From Metabacillus lacus (GTDB taxonomy: Bacteria; Bacillota; Bacilli; Bacillales; Bacillaceae), in NCBI RefSeq assembly GCF_009674805.1, contig NZ_WKKI01000021.1:1-60167 (forward strand): 60,167 nt of DNA, written 5' to 3'. Below, piece after piece: positions 20,010 to 29,260 of the stretch. Position 1 is the first letter of the stretch; every line of letters starts with the position of its first letter. The notes below the pieces were generated by a model. It was given only the letters and a program-made list of their open reading frames with translations, was not told the DNA's origin and made no database searches. The position numbers were made by a program, and so were the translations under genes.

Positions 20010-20267
20010 TAGTTGTTACATTCACTGGTTTATAATAGACTCATCAATCAGCGATTTCTTTCTTAATTTCAGTTCTATATTACTTGGTACCAAAAGGTTT
20101 CCTAATGGATTCAGATTTCTAAAACATGGCCAAAAAGTTAAATTGGTTGAACACTCAAATTCTACTGATGAGAGTCAAACAAAAGGGAGCGTTTGTGGAA
20201 GAGCCAGCTGCAGAAAATGCTCTATTTTTTTCAAAAAGGCTTCTTTTAGTTCACCGTAAGTTAAATG
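20010..20267. other. Gene-free region after the first sigma operon
   Basis: No supported gene. An open frame beginning at 20126 runs through the hairpin repeat and lacks a ribosome site, so it is not accepted. The region from 20327 to 20627 is likewise empty apart from the ribosome site of the next gene. Confidence 0.5.
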
Positions 20268-20326
20268 AAGGTGCCTGCCCCCAGTGTGTGAATGCTTTAG
20301 CGTTCTGGAGGGCAGGCACCTTTTTT
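20268..20326. repeat. GTGCCTGCCCCCAG hairpin repeat, copy 2, with T-run
   Basis: A stem (AAGGTGCCTGCCCCCAG with CTGGAGGGCAGGCACCTT) and loop TGTGTGAATGCTTTAGCGTT nearly match 18454-18510. TTTTTT follows, so it can act as the terminator of the sigma/anti-sigma operon. Confidence 0.75.
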
Positions 20327-20627
20327 ATTAGGGGTTTTAAACGAAAGCAGAAATCCTGCAAAGGTCCACCGGCTTAACTATAGACCTTAATCCTGAGTAC
20401 TTATTTTTCTTCTAAAAACGAAGTTCTTGATGAAGAGGGTGTCTTTTTTTGTTAATACTCACCTATCACTATCTCGCATTCATTTAATATCTCCGAGAGC
20501 AGTAAACCCCGTTTCAATCAAAAGCATGAGCGTGTTACAATGAAAAATAATAGAGACGAACCGTACGTCAGTATGGAGTTGCCATGCCTATATCAGAGGT
20601 GGGACTCTATATGAAAGGAGTGTAAAA

Positions 20628-21758
20628 ATGACTATAAATAGTAATGATAGAGATAAAGCCAAAGGGATAGCTTCATTAAAAGAAGGGTTATCTCGATTAA
20701 GAATGGCTGATCTCCATGATATCCGGAAAAGGCTGCAAATTAAAAATGTTAGTTCCTTAAAGAAGGCGGAGTTAATTCAACATTTGTGTGAGAACTTCCC
20801 TTCGCATGTAAAGTTTGCTGTCAGCCAATTTGATGAACGTCGCTTATTTTTATTGAAAAATCTACTGGCTAATGAAGGAGTCATCAGCGCAAAGAATATA
20901 GAGATAGAAGAGATGGAGTATTTTCCTAAAACAGGTTTTATATATACCGGTTCTTACCAAGGTAAACCCATCGTGATGATTCCACAGGAACTATTGCCTT
21001 CCTTAGGAGAGGTTATTCAAGATCAGGGTGTACTTGCAGAGGTAAAACGGAATACGGAATGGATCAAAATAACACGGGGGTTGCTCTATTATTACGGAAC
21101 GGTGCCGCATGAGAAGCTGATAGAACTAGTTGAGAAGTATAGTCCTATTCATCCCGACTTTCAGGCATATCATTCTGTTATATCTGAGGCGATGGAATAC
21201 TATCATGAAATGTACGTTGATGAGTACGGCTTTTCCTACTGGGAAGTGATGAATCCTATGAACATTTTAGAGGAGCAGGAATCAAGAGGAGATCTTGACT
21301 ATTATCCATTCTCGAAGAAACAGCTTCTTGAAGCAGGTAAAACGGATTATGTGGAGCGACCGAAAGGGTCTTCTCAGCTACTATCCCTTTTGACACAGAA
21401 ATACCGGCTTCCAAAAAAAGAGGCAATAGAGCTTCTTGACACCTGTATTATTCAAACGAAAATGGGGGATATGCCCAGTAGAATTTTTCAATTACTGCAG
21501 ACACAGCTCATATTCGATAGCTTAGACGATGTCCAGAAATTGACGGATGTGGTTGTTCCTCTCATGAATCATACTAGGGAATGGTATTTAAAGGGATATG
21601 CACCAACGGAGCTAAGCAGACGGGACAAGAAGGAGTTAATGCCATTGCCGGATAAAAAAGGAGAGGTCATTAGTCTCCAATCCCGTCAAAAGGTAGGCAG
21701 AAACGATCCTTGTCCATGTGGGAGCGGGAAGAAATTTAAAAAATGCTGTGGAAATTGA
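20628..21758 (+). CDS. SEC-C zinc-motif protein
   Basis: A 376-aa cytoplasmic protein. The C-terminus [19 protein letters not shown] is a complete SEC-C zinc-binding motif, also seen at the end of SecA. Residues about 20-60 ([15 protein letters not shown] then [12 protein letters not shown]) look like a SAP/Rho-N type helix-extended-loop-helix, which often binds nucleic acid. The middle is helical and unassigned. AAAGGAGTG precedes the ATG. No operon partner; function unknown. Confidence 0.8.
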   Translation: MTINSNDRDKAKGIASLKEGLSRLRMADLHDIRKRLQIKNVSSLKKAELIQHLCENFPSHVKFAVSQFDERRLFLLKNLLANEGVISAKNIEIEEMEYFPKTGFIYTGSYQGKPIVMIPQELLPSLGEVIQDQGVLAEVKRNTEWIKITRGLLYYYGTVPHEKLIELVEKYSPIHPDFQAYHSVISEAMEYYHEMYVDEYGFSYWEVMNPMNILEEQESRGDLDYYPFSKKQLLEAGKTDYVERPKGSSQLLSLLTQKYRLPKKEAIELLDTCIIQTKMGDMPSRIFQLLQTQLIFDSLDDVQKLTDVVVPLMNHTREWYLKGYAPTELSRRDKKELMPLPDKKGEVISLQSRQKVGRNDPCPCGSGKKFKKCCGN

Positions 21759-21987
21759 ATGGCACGATTTTCTTTCTATAAGGGTGACTTGCAGAGGGTG
21801 CACTCTGGAAAATTGTGGACGGTATAATGTAATTCCGTTTCATTAAACTGCTGCTATCTAGAGAAATAAATAGTTGAAAATAAAGGGCTACTTCCTATAT
21901 AAGTAGTTCACTTATTGTGGAGAAAACCTAAAATAACAGGCTAAATAACATTTGATTTCACAGGTTAATTCACATAGTAAATAGCAC

Positions 21988-22024
21988 AAAAAAAGCTCAG
22001 AGTATTTTGCACTGAGCTTTTTTT
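21988..22024. terminator. Bidirectional terminator between the SEC-C gene and the yunG-like gene
   Basis: AAAAAAAGCTCAG/CTGAGCTTTTTTT forms a 13-bp stem with an 11-nt loop. It is symmetric, with A/T runs on both arms, between convergent genes. Confidence 0.85.
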
Positions 22025-22052
22025 GCAGGAACTTATTCCATTATTGCCCCTT

Positions 22053-22400
22053 TTAGCTAAATAAAGCAGTTGATACTTTTTGTTTTAAGTAGTAATACTG
22101 TTCGGCATTAGTATCGGCAAATGCTTCTTCTCTATTTGAAAGCAAATCGTTATATGTGATGTTCTCTAAAAATTGAGAATCTGTAAAATCGTATCGTTTC
22201 TTATTAATGAAGTTATAAAAATGCCACCCATCAGGCAGTTTAGTTTTCCTTATTTCCCCGCCCAAAATATCATTTACTACTAGTGCTGTTACACCACATT
22301 GTCCTTTCGCAGGGTTGTCCTTACTCCACTTGGAACTTGACTCTAAAGACCAGGAATCTAATAAAACCTTCATTATTTCTTCTACTTTTATCGTTTTCAT
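22053..22400 (-). CDS. yunG: YunG-like protein
   Basis: A 115-aa protein resembling B. subtilis YunG. The conserved stretch is NPAKGQCGVTALVVNDILGG, then DGWHFYNFINKKRYDFT and NREEAFADTNAEQY. An invariant Cys in GQCG followed by a His in GWHFYN suggests a papain-like Cys/His arrangement, but this is inference. The start at 22400 (MKTIKVEEIM) fits the family; a longer frame starts at 22439. No clear partner gene. Confidence 0.75.
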   Translation of the reverse strand: MKTIKVEEIMKVLLDSWSLESSSKWSKDNPAKGQCGVTALVVNDILGGEIRKTKLPDGWHFYNFINKKRYDFTDSQFLENITYNDLLSNREEAFADTNAEQYYYLKQKVSTALFS

Positions 22401-22666
22401 CTCTATATTAAACCTCTTTTCTCCATTACCACAAACCAAAGTTATGAAGCTAATCTGCCTTTAAGCGGAACAAGAGTTATTTGCTTATATATATTTTAAC
22501 ATAAATTTCCTATTCCCTTTGGTTGTTTTTTTACACTTCAAATGACAGCCTAATTCACAATAAAAATTACACAAAGACAATAACTATTGTCATCCTGTTA
22601 ATTGGTATGTTATTTAACTTGTTAATTTAGCGATGAAAAAAGTCATAACTCTTACATATCAACAAA

Positions 22667-22705
22667 AAATCGAGTATAAAATCTTTGCGATTTTATACTC
22701 GATTT
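22667..22705. repeat. Perfect 16-bp hairpin in the divergent intergenic region
   Basis: The arms AAATCGAGTATAAAAT and ATTTTATACTCGATTT enclose CTTTGCG. It lies in a 560-nt gene-free stretch between the divergent yunG-like and sigma genes. No strong T-run follows. Nothing else is seen in this gap except a possible ECF -35 element at 22914. Confidence 0.7.
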
Positions 22706-22965
22706 CAAATGTTATTTCTACTGTTTCTCCACGTTATCTGAACTACTTACTTTCTATAGTGGTCCTTTTTCTTTTTTGCTTTAAGAATTTCAGTATTAGT
22801 AATTTGTTTCTCATATAGCTAATTGCTTTGGTTATAAGATTACATGTTAAAAGCAACTATTTTTTTGATTCATGGATTTATTTACATGTTATGCTTTTCC
22901 TAAAAATAATTTTTGAAACTTTTCTAGATAAAAGATACCACTAATTAGTAAAGGGGGTTAAAAAG

Positions 22966-23505
22966 ATGGAAATGGAAAGCCACCGGCTAGTGAAAAAAGC
23001 AATCAAAGGCAATAGAAATGCCTTTGAGAAGTTAGTTCAACAGCACTATGAAAAAATATACCGGACTGCCTATCTTTATGTACATAATGAAGAAGATGCG
23101 TTGGATGTTGTCCAGGAGGCAACCTATCAGGCCTTTACATCTATTCATTCGTTAAAAAACCCGGAGTATTTTTCGACCTGGTTAACCAGGATTGTTATTC
23201 GGTGTTCAGGCCGTGTTCTAAAGAGGAAGAAGAATGTTGTTCCGCTGAGTGATGAAATATTGTCGAATCTGCCGGACCAAGCAAATGTAAACATTGAAGA
23301 ATCCTTACAACTGCTGGATGCAATTAAGCAGCTCAAAGAGAATTATTGTACAGCCATTATTCTTTTTTACTATCACGATTACTCGATTAAAACAATTAGC
23401 AGTATCATGGAGATTCCCGAAAGTACGGTAAAAACTTATTTAAGCAGAGGGAAAGCAGAATTAAAAAAGTCCTATAACAATGAGGAGGACAAGTGCCATG
23501 GATAA
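22966..23505 (+). CDS. ECF-type RNA polymerase sigma factor (SigV/SigM-like group)
   Basis: A 179-aa sigma factor. Region 2 has [20 protein letters not shown] and [14 protein letters not shown], and region 4 has [31 protein letters not shown] at 22914-22923 matches the -35 element read by B. subtilis extracytoplasmic sigma factors. No matching CGTC-type -10 is clear, so self-activation is only suggested. It overlaps the next gene by 8 nt. Confidence 0.9.
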   Translation: MEMESHRLVKKAIKGNRNAFEKLVQQHYEKIYRTAYLYVHNEEDALDVVQEATYQAFTSIHSLKNPEYFSTWLTRIVIRCSGRVLKRKKNVVPLSDEILSNLPDQANVNIEESLQLLDAIKQLKENYCTAIILFYYHDYSIKTISSIMEIPESTVKTYLSRGKAELKKSYNNEEDKCHG

Positions 23506-24907
23506 AAAAGAACTTAAAGGTTCAATAGAACAAATACCTGTTCCGAAAGATAAAGTGTTTAGTGCGATTTCCAGAGGGATAAACAAAGGAGCTAATAGGA
23601 GAAAAGTAGTAAGGAAGAAGGTTTTTGCTGGCGTGGCGACTGCAGCAGCACTTCTTGGGCTTACGATAGCTTCAGGTTTTATCAGCCCAACGATGAACAA
23701 AGTATTGGCAAATGCCCCTTTCATCGGTTCCCTCTTCCAAGAGTTTGATGATTCAATCGGTGCAGACTTGGCCATTCAGGGAGCGGTCACCGTATTAAAT
23801 ACTTCGCAGACAAATAACGGAGTAACCGTGAAACTGACCAGTTCTTATTTTGACGGCAACATTGTTTCCATTACCGGATTTGTCGATGAGAATGTTGAAA
23901 ATGGGCATAACGAAAAAGGGGAAGTTAACTTTGATGTAAACTTTCAGGGGAATAAAGGAGACCATGATCCGTGGCTGGGCGGGATGTCAAATGATATTAG
24001 AAAGGTGAAAAAGGGATACAACTTTCAGTGGAGAATGAACTACCCATATGAAAACATCCAAGATAACTTTATTCTCCCGCTCACCATTCATTCTATCAAC
24101 GGCATTAAAGGGGAATGGAACTTTGATGTCCCTATCCAACAGGATAAGAACAATACAAGGGTTATTGAACAGGAGCAAGCTTACCCTGATGAGGGGGTGA
24201 AGATTCGGATGAAAAAGATTCTTATTGCAAAAGCGTCATCAACTCTTACTTATGAAACAGTAGAGAAATATAAAGGTGATGATATCTATATTGATAAAGC
24301 AGTGGATGATAAAGGAAAGGTGTACCGGTTTGATAATGGAACAGTCCTATCTGAAAATAGACAAGAAGATGGGTTCCACAGCACCATCCGCAGAGGAATG
24401 ACAATCGTGGAGAATGATATTTCTTCGCTGACATTTTATCCGACTCTATCTTTCGCTGATCCGAAAGTACAACAAAGTTTGGACAAAAAAACCTTTACAC
24501 TAAATAGCACACGGTTCAATTTAGGCCTGCAGGTAAATAATGTTACTCAACAAGAAGGTAAATTGGTAATAGATTATCAACTTACAGGACTTCCGAAGAA
24601 TGTGAGTAAAGATCAATTAGAAACGATTAACCATAACTTAGAATACCTTTTCTGGTTGGTTGATAAGGACTATTTAGACAAGATTGACCCTGAAAATCCT
24701 TTGCCTCCTAAAAATCACGGTATCTCCTTTAATAAAGTGAAAACGATTGATAAGGCAACAGCACACTTTCAATCTACTTTTGACTTAAATGGAAAAGAAA
24801 GGATTGAGAATTTTAAGGTGGAAAATACAATGTTGCTATTTGATTTTTCAAGTCTTATTCCCTCTAAGGATTTGGAGCCCTTTACTGTTGAAATACCTAA
24901 GAAATAA
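23498..24907 (+). CDS. DUF4179-type membrane anti-sigma-like protein
   Basis: A 469-aa protein. A short cytoplasmic N-terminus (about 45 residues, basic) is followed by one membrane helix (about 49-68) and a large extracytoplasmic region of the DUF4179/DUF5643 type. Such proteins typically follow an ECF sigma gene and are presumed to restrain it. ATG 23498 has GAGGAGG upstream; the stop of the sigma gene lies inside this gene. No zinc-finger motif is present, unlike the first anti-sigma protein at 19104. Confidence 0.82.
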   Translation: MDKKELKGSIEQIPVPKDKVFSAISRGINKGANRRKVVRKKVFAGVATAAALLGLTIASGFISPTMNKVLANAPFIGSLFQEFDDSIGADLAIQGAVTVLNTSQTNNGVTVKLTSSYFDGNIVSITGFVDENVENGHNEKGEVNFDVNFQGNKGDHDPWLGGMSNDIRKVKKGYNFQWRMNYPYENIQDNFILPLTIHSINGIKGEWNFDVPIQQDKNNTRVIEQEQAYPDEGVKIRMKKILIAKASSTLTYETVEKYKGDDIYIDKAVDDKGKVYRFDNGTVLSENRQEDGFHSTIRRGMTIVENDISSLTFYPTLSFADPKVQQSLDKKTFTLNSTRFNLGLQVNNVTQQEGKLVIDYQLTGLPKNVSKDQLETINHNLEYLFWLVDKDYLDKIDPENPLPPKNHGISFNKVKTIDKATAHFQSTFDLNGKERIENFKVENTMLLFDFSSLIPSKDLEPFTVEIPKK

Positions 24908-24957
24908 TAAACAGACTCTTTTACTATAATCTCGCTGCTGAGGGGATTAATAAAACT

Positions 24958-24999
24958 AAAGGCCTTCCATCACTTTATGAACTGATGGAAGGCCTTTTC
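24958..24999 (+). terminator. Terminator of the second sigma operon
   Basis: A 15-bp perfect stem (AAAGGCCTTCCATCA with TGATGGAAGGCCTTT) and 10-nt loop are followed by TTTTC. Confidence 0.9.
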
Positions 25000-25084
25000 T
25001 TGCGTATTTGCGTCTCTATAAGGAGGATGTTCATTGTTATATTTATGTCCTTGCTATGTAGGCACATTGCATAAAACGAGAAAT

Positions 25085-25113
25085 GTCCCAAGTGATTCAT
25101 CAACACTTAGGAC
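25085..25113 (-). terminator. Possible terminator of the yetF-like gene
   Basis: GTCCCAAGTG pairs with CACTTAGGAC apart from one bulge pair. It lies 54 nt past the yetF-like stop and is followed on the minus strand by ATTTCTCGTTTT. Confidence 0.5.
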
Positions 25114-25166
25114 GTGAGTTAATTCGTGGTAGCTATACTGTAATTCTCATCAACAAAGAATCTGTT

Positions 25167-25868
25167 TCAGGAATGAAGTTTCTTTATATTTCCGGTCCAG
25201 ATGTCAAGGTATAGTGAGCCATCTGGCTGCAGCTGTGCAAGAAGGACTTCTTGTAAATCCGAGGCACCTTCTTTCCTGATTTCTTCAAGGAGCCATTCTT
25301 TTGAAAGATTGACTTCCTTTAACGCCCTCTCTAGAAGGTAACCATCAATCACCAGCACACGAGGTTCCTTTTCTGTTTGTCCACTTTGAGTAAGATCCTG
25401 AACTGTAACATTTCTAGCGCTTTTCTTTTGGATGACACTTAGATCTCCGTTTGTCTCCAAAATGGCGAGTTCAATATCTTGCAATTTAAAATTTCCATCC
25501 TTGCGTAATAAAAGCATTAAATTGTGAGCAGTAAGGTTTTCTTTAATCAATGCATCTTCACGGAATTTGCCATTTTCAATTACAATGGTAGGTCTGCCTT
25601 CAAATGTGTTACGAAGTGAAGACCTTTTTCTGCTGAAATAACTCATAAAAGTTGGCAGAACACCCCAAACAGTTAGCGCAATGACGGCGTCCATCGTCCG
25701 GATCTCGGGTTCTATTACCATTGTTGCTGTAAAGTTACCAATGGTAATACCGACAATATAATCAAAATAGGTAAGTTGAGCTAACTGTTTCTTTCCCATC
25801 AATTTAGTTAAGATGAAAAGAAAGGAAAAACTAATTAAAGCTTTTATGAAAAAGATATAATCAATCAA
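25167..25868 (-). CDS. YetF-family (DUF421) membrane protein
   Basis: About 233 aa. Three N-terminal membrane helices (FIKALISFSFLFILTKLMG, VGITIGNFTATMV, VIALTVWGVLPTFMSYF) are followed by two cytoplasmic DUF421 repeats with the signature GRPTIVIENGKF and LLRKDGNFKLQDIELAILETNGDLSV. B. subtilis has several paralogues (YetF, YdfS, YkjA, YrbG), some linked to spores. An ATG at 25889 is in frame, but GGAGGG sits 6 nt before the TTG at 25868, which I prefer. It is divergent from the DUF4363 gene, a pairing common in Bacillus. Confidence 0.88.
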   Translation of the reverse strand: MIDYIFFIKALISFSFLFILTKLMGKKQLAQLTYFDYIVGITIGNFTATMVIEPEIRTMDAVIALTVWGVLPTFMSYFSRKRSSLRNTFEGRPTIVIENGKFREDALIKENLTAHNLMLLLRKDGNFKLQDIELAILETNGDLSVIQKKSARNVTVQDLTQSGQTEKEPRVLVIDGYLLERALKEVNLSKEWLLEEIRKEGASDLQEVLLAQLQPDGSLYLDIWTGNIKKLHS

Positions 25869-25943
25869 ATCTAACCCTCCAGTAAACATAATATTTCCAT
25901 AAATGGTTAAAAATATAATGTGTAGTAAAAGGAGGGTTATATT

Positions 25944-26306
25944 TTGAAAAAGGCAACCTCGAAAATGCCAAAAGTAATATTACTGGTCCTTGTCATCTTT
26001 GCATTTAGTTCAATTCATACGTTGGTAAAATATATTGATGATCCGCTAACAAGGGAAGTTGAGGAAGTCAGGGTGGAAATTCAAGCTGAAAATTGGCAGG
26101 CAGCAAAAAGAGAAGCAGAAAAATTAAACGCTATATACGAACAGAAGAGATGGATGATGGAGCTTTTTGGACCTTTTGAACATGTAAGTGATGTGAAGAA
26201 AGATTTAGTTGTGTTAACCCAAGCCATCCAGTTAGAAGATAAAAACGATGCGCTTCAATCCTTGGCAGGGATCAAAGCAAGGTTACAAGAGTTCGTGGTC
26301 ATATAG
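25944..26306 (+). CDS. DUF4363 family protein
   Basis: A 120-aa protein with one N-terminal membrane helix (about 9-26) and an outer helical domain with the repeat-like WQAAKREAEKL segment. DUF4363 genes usually neighbour YetF genes, as here. The TTG start lies 7 nt after AAGGAGGG. Function unknown. Confidence 0.82.
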   Translation: MKKATSKMPKVILLVLVIFAFSSIHTLVKYIDDPLTREVEEVRVEIQAENWQAAKREAEKLNAIYEQKRWMMELFGPFEHVSDVKKDLVVLTQAIQLEDKNDALQSLAGIKARLQEFVVI

Positions 26307-26365
26307 GTTTGAGCGGGAGAAAAACGAAAAGAGCCGCACCCTAAACAGGCGGCGGCTATAAAAGA

Positions 26366-26407
26366 AAATGACAGGATTGTTGAAGAGTTGTTTGCCAGTT
26401 AGCTCTT
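26366..26407 (+). repeat. 42-bp direct repeat, copy 1
   Basis: Starts AAATGACAGGATTGTTGAAG and ends GTTAGCTCTT. It matches 28163-28204 at 40 of 42 positions in the same orientation. The pair brackets the ArsR/oxidoreductase genes. Confidence 0.8.
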
Positions 26408-26449
26408 GTTGTTAATGCTTTAAATGCTAATAAAGAAAATTAGAAATTA

Positions 26450-26500
26450 GGGCCCGCCCCCCGGAACGGTAACACTTTACCATACCGGGGATCGGGCTCC
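26450..26500 (-). terminator. Strong GC-rich hairpin after the oxidoreductase gene
   Basis: GGGCCCGCCCCCCGGAACGG pairs with CATACCGGGGATCGGGCTCC with a few mismatches; the inner GGTAA/TTTACC also pairs. It lies 11 nt past the oxidoreductase stop. Only a weak T tract follows on the minus strand. Confidence 0.65.
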
Positions 26501-26510
26501 TTAGATAAGA

Positions 26511-27623
26511 TTAGCTCAGCGTACCGAGCGCTTCACGCGAAAATGCTTGAAGTTCATCATTGCGGCCATCGCGGATTTTGGCTGCCCATGCCGGGTCGTT
26601 CAAGAGGGCACGGCCTACCGCAACAAGGTCGAATTCTCCGCGTTCGAGACGTTCAATCAAGCTGTCGATACCAGCAATTTGTCCGCCTTTTCCTGATTCA
26701 AACAAGCTTGTAAATTCGGAATCAAGGCCAACCGATCCAACTGTGATGGCTGGTTTGCCAGTTAGCTTGCGTGTCCAGCCTGCTAAGTTAAGATCAGAGC
26801 CTTCAAATTCCGGTTCCCAAAAACGACGTGTGGAAGCGTGGAAAATATCGACGCCTGCTTCAGACAATGGTTTAAGGAAACGTTCCAGTTCTTCAGGAGT
26901 GTCAGCCAGCTTTGCTGTGTAATCAACAGGCTTCCATTGGGAGAAACGGAAGATAATCGGGAAGTCAGGACCGACTGCAGCTCGCACCGCTTCGATAACC
27001 TCTACCGCAAATCGGGTGCGGTCTATCATGTCGCCGCCATACTCATCTGTTCGCTTGTTGGTCACATCCCAGAAAAACTGATCAATGAGATAACCGTGTG
27101 CGCCGTGAATCTCCACCGCATCAAAACCGATGCGCTTCGCATCTGCAGCTGCTTGTGCATAACCTTGAACAAGACCGTGGATTTCCTCGGTTGTCAGCGG
27201 ATTGGATACTGGTTCTCCAGTCAGACTCAAGCCGGATGGGCCGATTGGATCGGCATCTGAATCAGGAAATTTCTTTCTTTCCCGAGCTGTGCCTGTATGC
27301 CAGATTTGCGGAGCAATTTTGCCGCCTGCTTGATGTACTTCCCGAACAACGTGTGCCCATCCTTCAAGTGCTTCTTCACCATAGAAATGGGGCACATTAT
27401 GGTCGGCCGGTGCTGCCGGATGGTTGATAACCGTTCCTTCTGTAATAATAAGGCCGACGCCATTTTCTGCTCTGCGGCGATAATAACCAGCAACATCTGG
27501 ACCTGGAACGCCATTTGGGGAAAAGCTGCGTGTCATGGGAGCCATGATAATGCGGTTTTCCAGCTTCAGCTTGCCGCCTTCAAAAGCCTCAAATAAAGGT
27601 GCTGCTATTTTGGATAAGGTCAT
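26511..27623 (-). CDS. NADH:flavin oxidoreductase (Old Yellow Enzyme family)
   Basis: A 370-aa TIM-barrel flavoenzyme. N-terminal NRIIMAPMTRSFS, the flavin-site IAPQIWHTG, the substrate-binding HGAHGYLIDQFFWD (H-x2-H-x-Y), NKRTDEYGG and the C-terminal VAVGRALLNDPAWA are all typical of OYE/NemA ene-reductases. These enzymes reduce activated C=C bonds, quinones or nitro compounds with NAD(P)H. GAGGAGAGAG precedes the ATG. The ArsR gene lies upstream on the same strand with a 103-nt gap, suggesting the regulator responds to the substrate. Confidence 0.9.
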   Translation of the reverse strand: MTLSKIAAPLFEAFEGGKLKLENRIIMAPMTRSFSPNGVPGPDVAGYYRRRAENGVGLIITEGTVINHPAAPADHNVPHFYGEEALEGWAHVVREVHQAGGKIAPQIWHTGTARERKKFPDSDADPIGPSGLSLTGEPVSNPLTTEEIHGLVQGYAQAAADAKRIGFDAVEIHGAHGYLIDQFFWDVTNKRTDEYGGDMIDRTRFAVEVIEAVRAAVGPDFPIIFRFSQWKPVDYTAKLADTPEELERFLKPLSEAGVDIFHASTRRFWEPEFEGSDLNLAGWTRKLTGKPAITVGSVGLDSEFTSLFESGKGGQIAGIDSLIERLERGEFDLVAVGRALLNDPAWAAKIRDGRNDELQAFSREALGTLS

Positions 27624-27726
27624 CGTACTCTCTCCTCATATTGCTGATTTTTTTAAATCTACAAAAATGAATATACAGATATATAGATTAATATGCAAAT
27701 GATAAGGCGGTACCCTATTTATTAAG

Positions 27727-28059
27727 TTAATCCTTTTTTGTCTGCAAGCCAGCTGCGAACTGTTCCAAAAACTCAGCAATCGCTTCTTCATTGCGCCTGT
27801 AATATGTCCATTGGCCGAAGCGGCGTGATTCAAGCAAGCCAATCTTCTGCATGGAAGACAGGTAAGAAGAAATAACGGACTGGGCGAGGCCGGATCTCTC
27901 TTGAATGCTTCCTACACATACACCGCCCGGAAATTCTTCTTTGATGGCTGCGGGCAGGCTCACGTTCATTTCCCCTGGCTCCTTCAGCCAACAAAGAATA
28001 TTGAGGCGCGTCTCATTCGACAAAGACTTCAGCACCGCAAGTATCTCATTGTTCTTCAT
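27727..28059 (-). CDS. ArsR-family transcriptional regulator
   Basis: A 110-aa winged-helix regulator: LKSLSNETRLNILCWL, then the recognition helix ERSGLAQSVISSYLSSMQKIGLLESRRFGQWTYY. No CxC metal-binding pair is present in the usual place; the single Cys residues at about 23 and 48 could be redox- or electrophile-sensing, which fits the ene-reductase downstream. The short palindrome-like ATATACAGATATAT in the gap (27668-27681) is a possible operator. Confidence 0.88.
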   Translation of the reverse strand: MKNNEILAVLKSLSNETRLNILCWLKEPGEMNVSLPAAIKEEFPGGVCVGSIQERSGLAQSVISSYLSSMQKIGLLESRRFGQWTYYRRNEEAIAEFLEQFAAGLQTKKD

Positions 28060-28162
28060 GTATTGACACCCATTTCTACTTTATTTAGCTCAGTATACCA
28101 CATACGGGTTTTGGGGACAGGCACCTGTTCTTGATTTGCCGGTTGTGTGTGATCAAGAAAAG

Positions 28163-28204
28163 AAATGACAGGATTGTTGAAGAGTTGATTGCCGGTTAGC
28201 TCTT
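28163..28204 (+). repeat. 42-bp direct repeat, copy 2
   Basis: Same sequence as 26366-26407 with two differences. A short inverted pair ATCAAGAA/TTCTTGAT and a GGGGACAGGCACC repeat motif lie just left of it (28112-28160). Confidence 0.8.
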
Positions 28205-28280
28205 AGATTTACATGGTCATTCAAATAATTTTAATCTATATTACAGCCGGGTACTTTTTTCGCACTTCTTCATCTAAAGA

Positions 28281-29258
28281 TTACTTGGCAGACAAGTCAG
28301 CTTCATGAAGAATCATAAGTTTTTCAAAAGCATCTAACCCTATTAACGTTTCAATTTCATTCATTTTCTTTTCCGAAGCTTTCATGGGCATCATGTGCAT
28401 TTGTACGAGGTTGTTGGTTAACCTTATGAAGTCTGCATGATATCCCAGTCTGGTCAGCCAATATACAGCCATCTGAGAAGAGATATGCTCATGGCCTATA
28501 TAGTTAGCGTATCTTCCTGTTTCTCCTTTGTAGTTTACGAAAGACTTACAAAAACCTTTGCCTAGATCATGAAATAGTGCAGCCCACAATAATTGCATTT
28601 TATCTTGACCGTGGTATTGAGTTAAAATGTATTCCCAAACATAATAAGTGTGTCTGCTTATTGAAAAACTGTGATAAGTAGAATCATGTGGTACATTGAT
28701 GATTGATGTAAAGTCATCTATTTGATTTTGTAATTGAGTGAAAAGTTCATCATGTTCTCTTACCTCTGTAATCAGCGACTCCAACAATTCTCTTGATTCC
28801 ATACGGGTATCGGTGTTTTCAACGAATACTACATCATCCCAGCCCTCATTCAACAGAGGTATTTGCATGTTTTTATACATTTTATCAATAACTTCTCTTG
28901 AAACCTTTCTGTCTCGTTCATTGTTCCGTTTGAGTACAGTATGATAATGTTCATTAACATAATGAGCAATCTTTTTATCACACTTTATGACATGATTGAT
29001 AAGATGTTTTCTGCGCTTGCGGTTCGTATTAGTAGCATCATAAATTACGTTAATGCCGTTAGCTAAGTGTTCATTCACTCTTCTGTTTAATTCTTCAAAT
29101 ATAGATTCGTTGCTTGCTTGATTGTTGATATCTCCCAGCATCTCTTCTCTGAGCTTATCAGATGATAGTATAACTGCTTCCTGATTTTTTGCGAGTTTCC
29201 TAGCAAACGTTGACTTTCCGCTGCCTGGTAAGCCAATAATCATATTGAAAGTAGACAA
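28281..29258 (-). CDS. Polynucleotide kinase - HD phosphohydrolase (RNA end-healing)
   Basis: A 325-aa two-domain enzyme. The N-terminal P-loop kinase has GLPGSGKS at 9-16, SSDKLR at 32-37, DATNTNRKRR at 74-83 and an Arg-rich lid (RNNERDRKVSRE). The C-terminal HD domain has H203, the HD pair at 230-231 (LFHDLGKG) and GHEH at 255-258. Such enzymes add 5'-phosphate and remove 2',3'-cyclic phosphate so that broken RNA can be sealed. The order kinase-HD mirrors T4 Pnkp; the characterised Runella HD-Pnk has the reverse order. The TTG start lies after GGGGGAGG inside the ligase 3' end, 2 nt from its stop. Confidence 0.85.
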   Translation of the reverse strand: MSTFNMIIGLPGSGKSTFARKLAKNQEAVILSSDKLREEMLGDINNQASNESIFEELNRRVNEHLANGINVIYDATNTNRKRRKHLINHVIKCDKKIAHYVNEHYHTVLKRNNERDRKVSREVIDKMYKNMQIPLLNEGWDDVVFVENTDTRMESRELLESLITEVREHDELFTQLQNQIDDFTSIINVPHDSTYHSFSISRHTYYVWEYILTQYHGQDKMQLLWAALFHDLGKGFCKSFVNYKGETGRYANYIGHEHISSQMAVYWLTRLGYHADFIRLTNNLVQMHMMPMKASEKKMNEIETLIGLDAFEKLMILHEADLSAK

Positions 29259-29260
29259 TG

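Noticed and set aside
20126-20377. Open frame of 83 codons after the first anti-sigma gene
   Set aside because: It crosses the hairpin repeat at 20268-20326 and lacks a ribosome site.
22633-22818. Open frame of 61 codons with a hydrophobic C-terminus
   Set aside because: It is read through the perfect hairpin at 22667-22705 and has no Shine-Dalgarno sequence, so it is probably chance.
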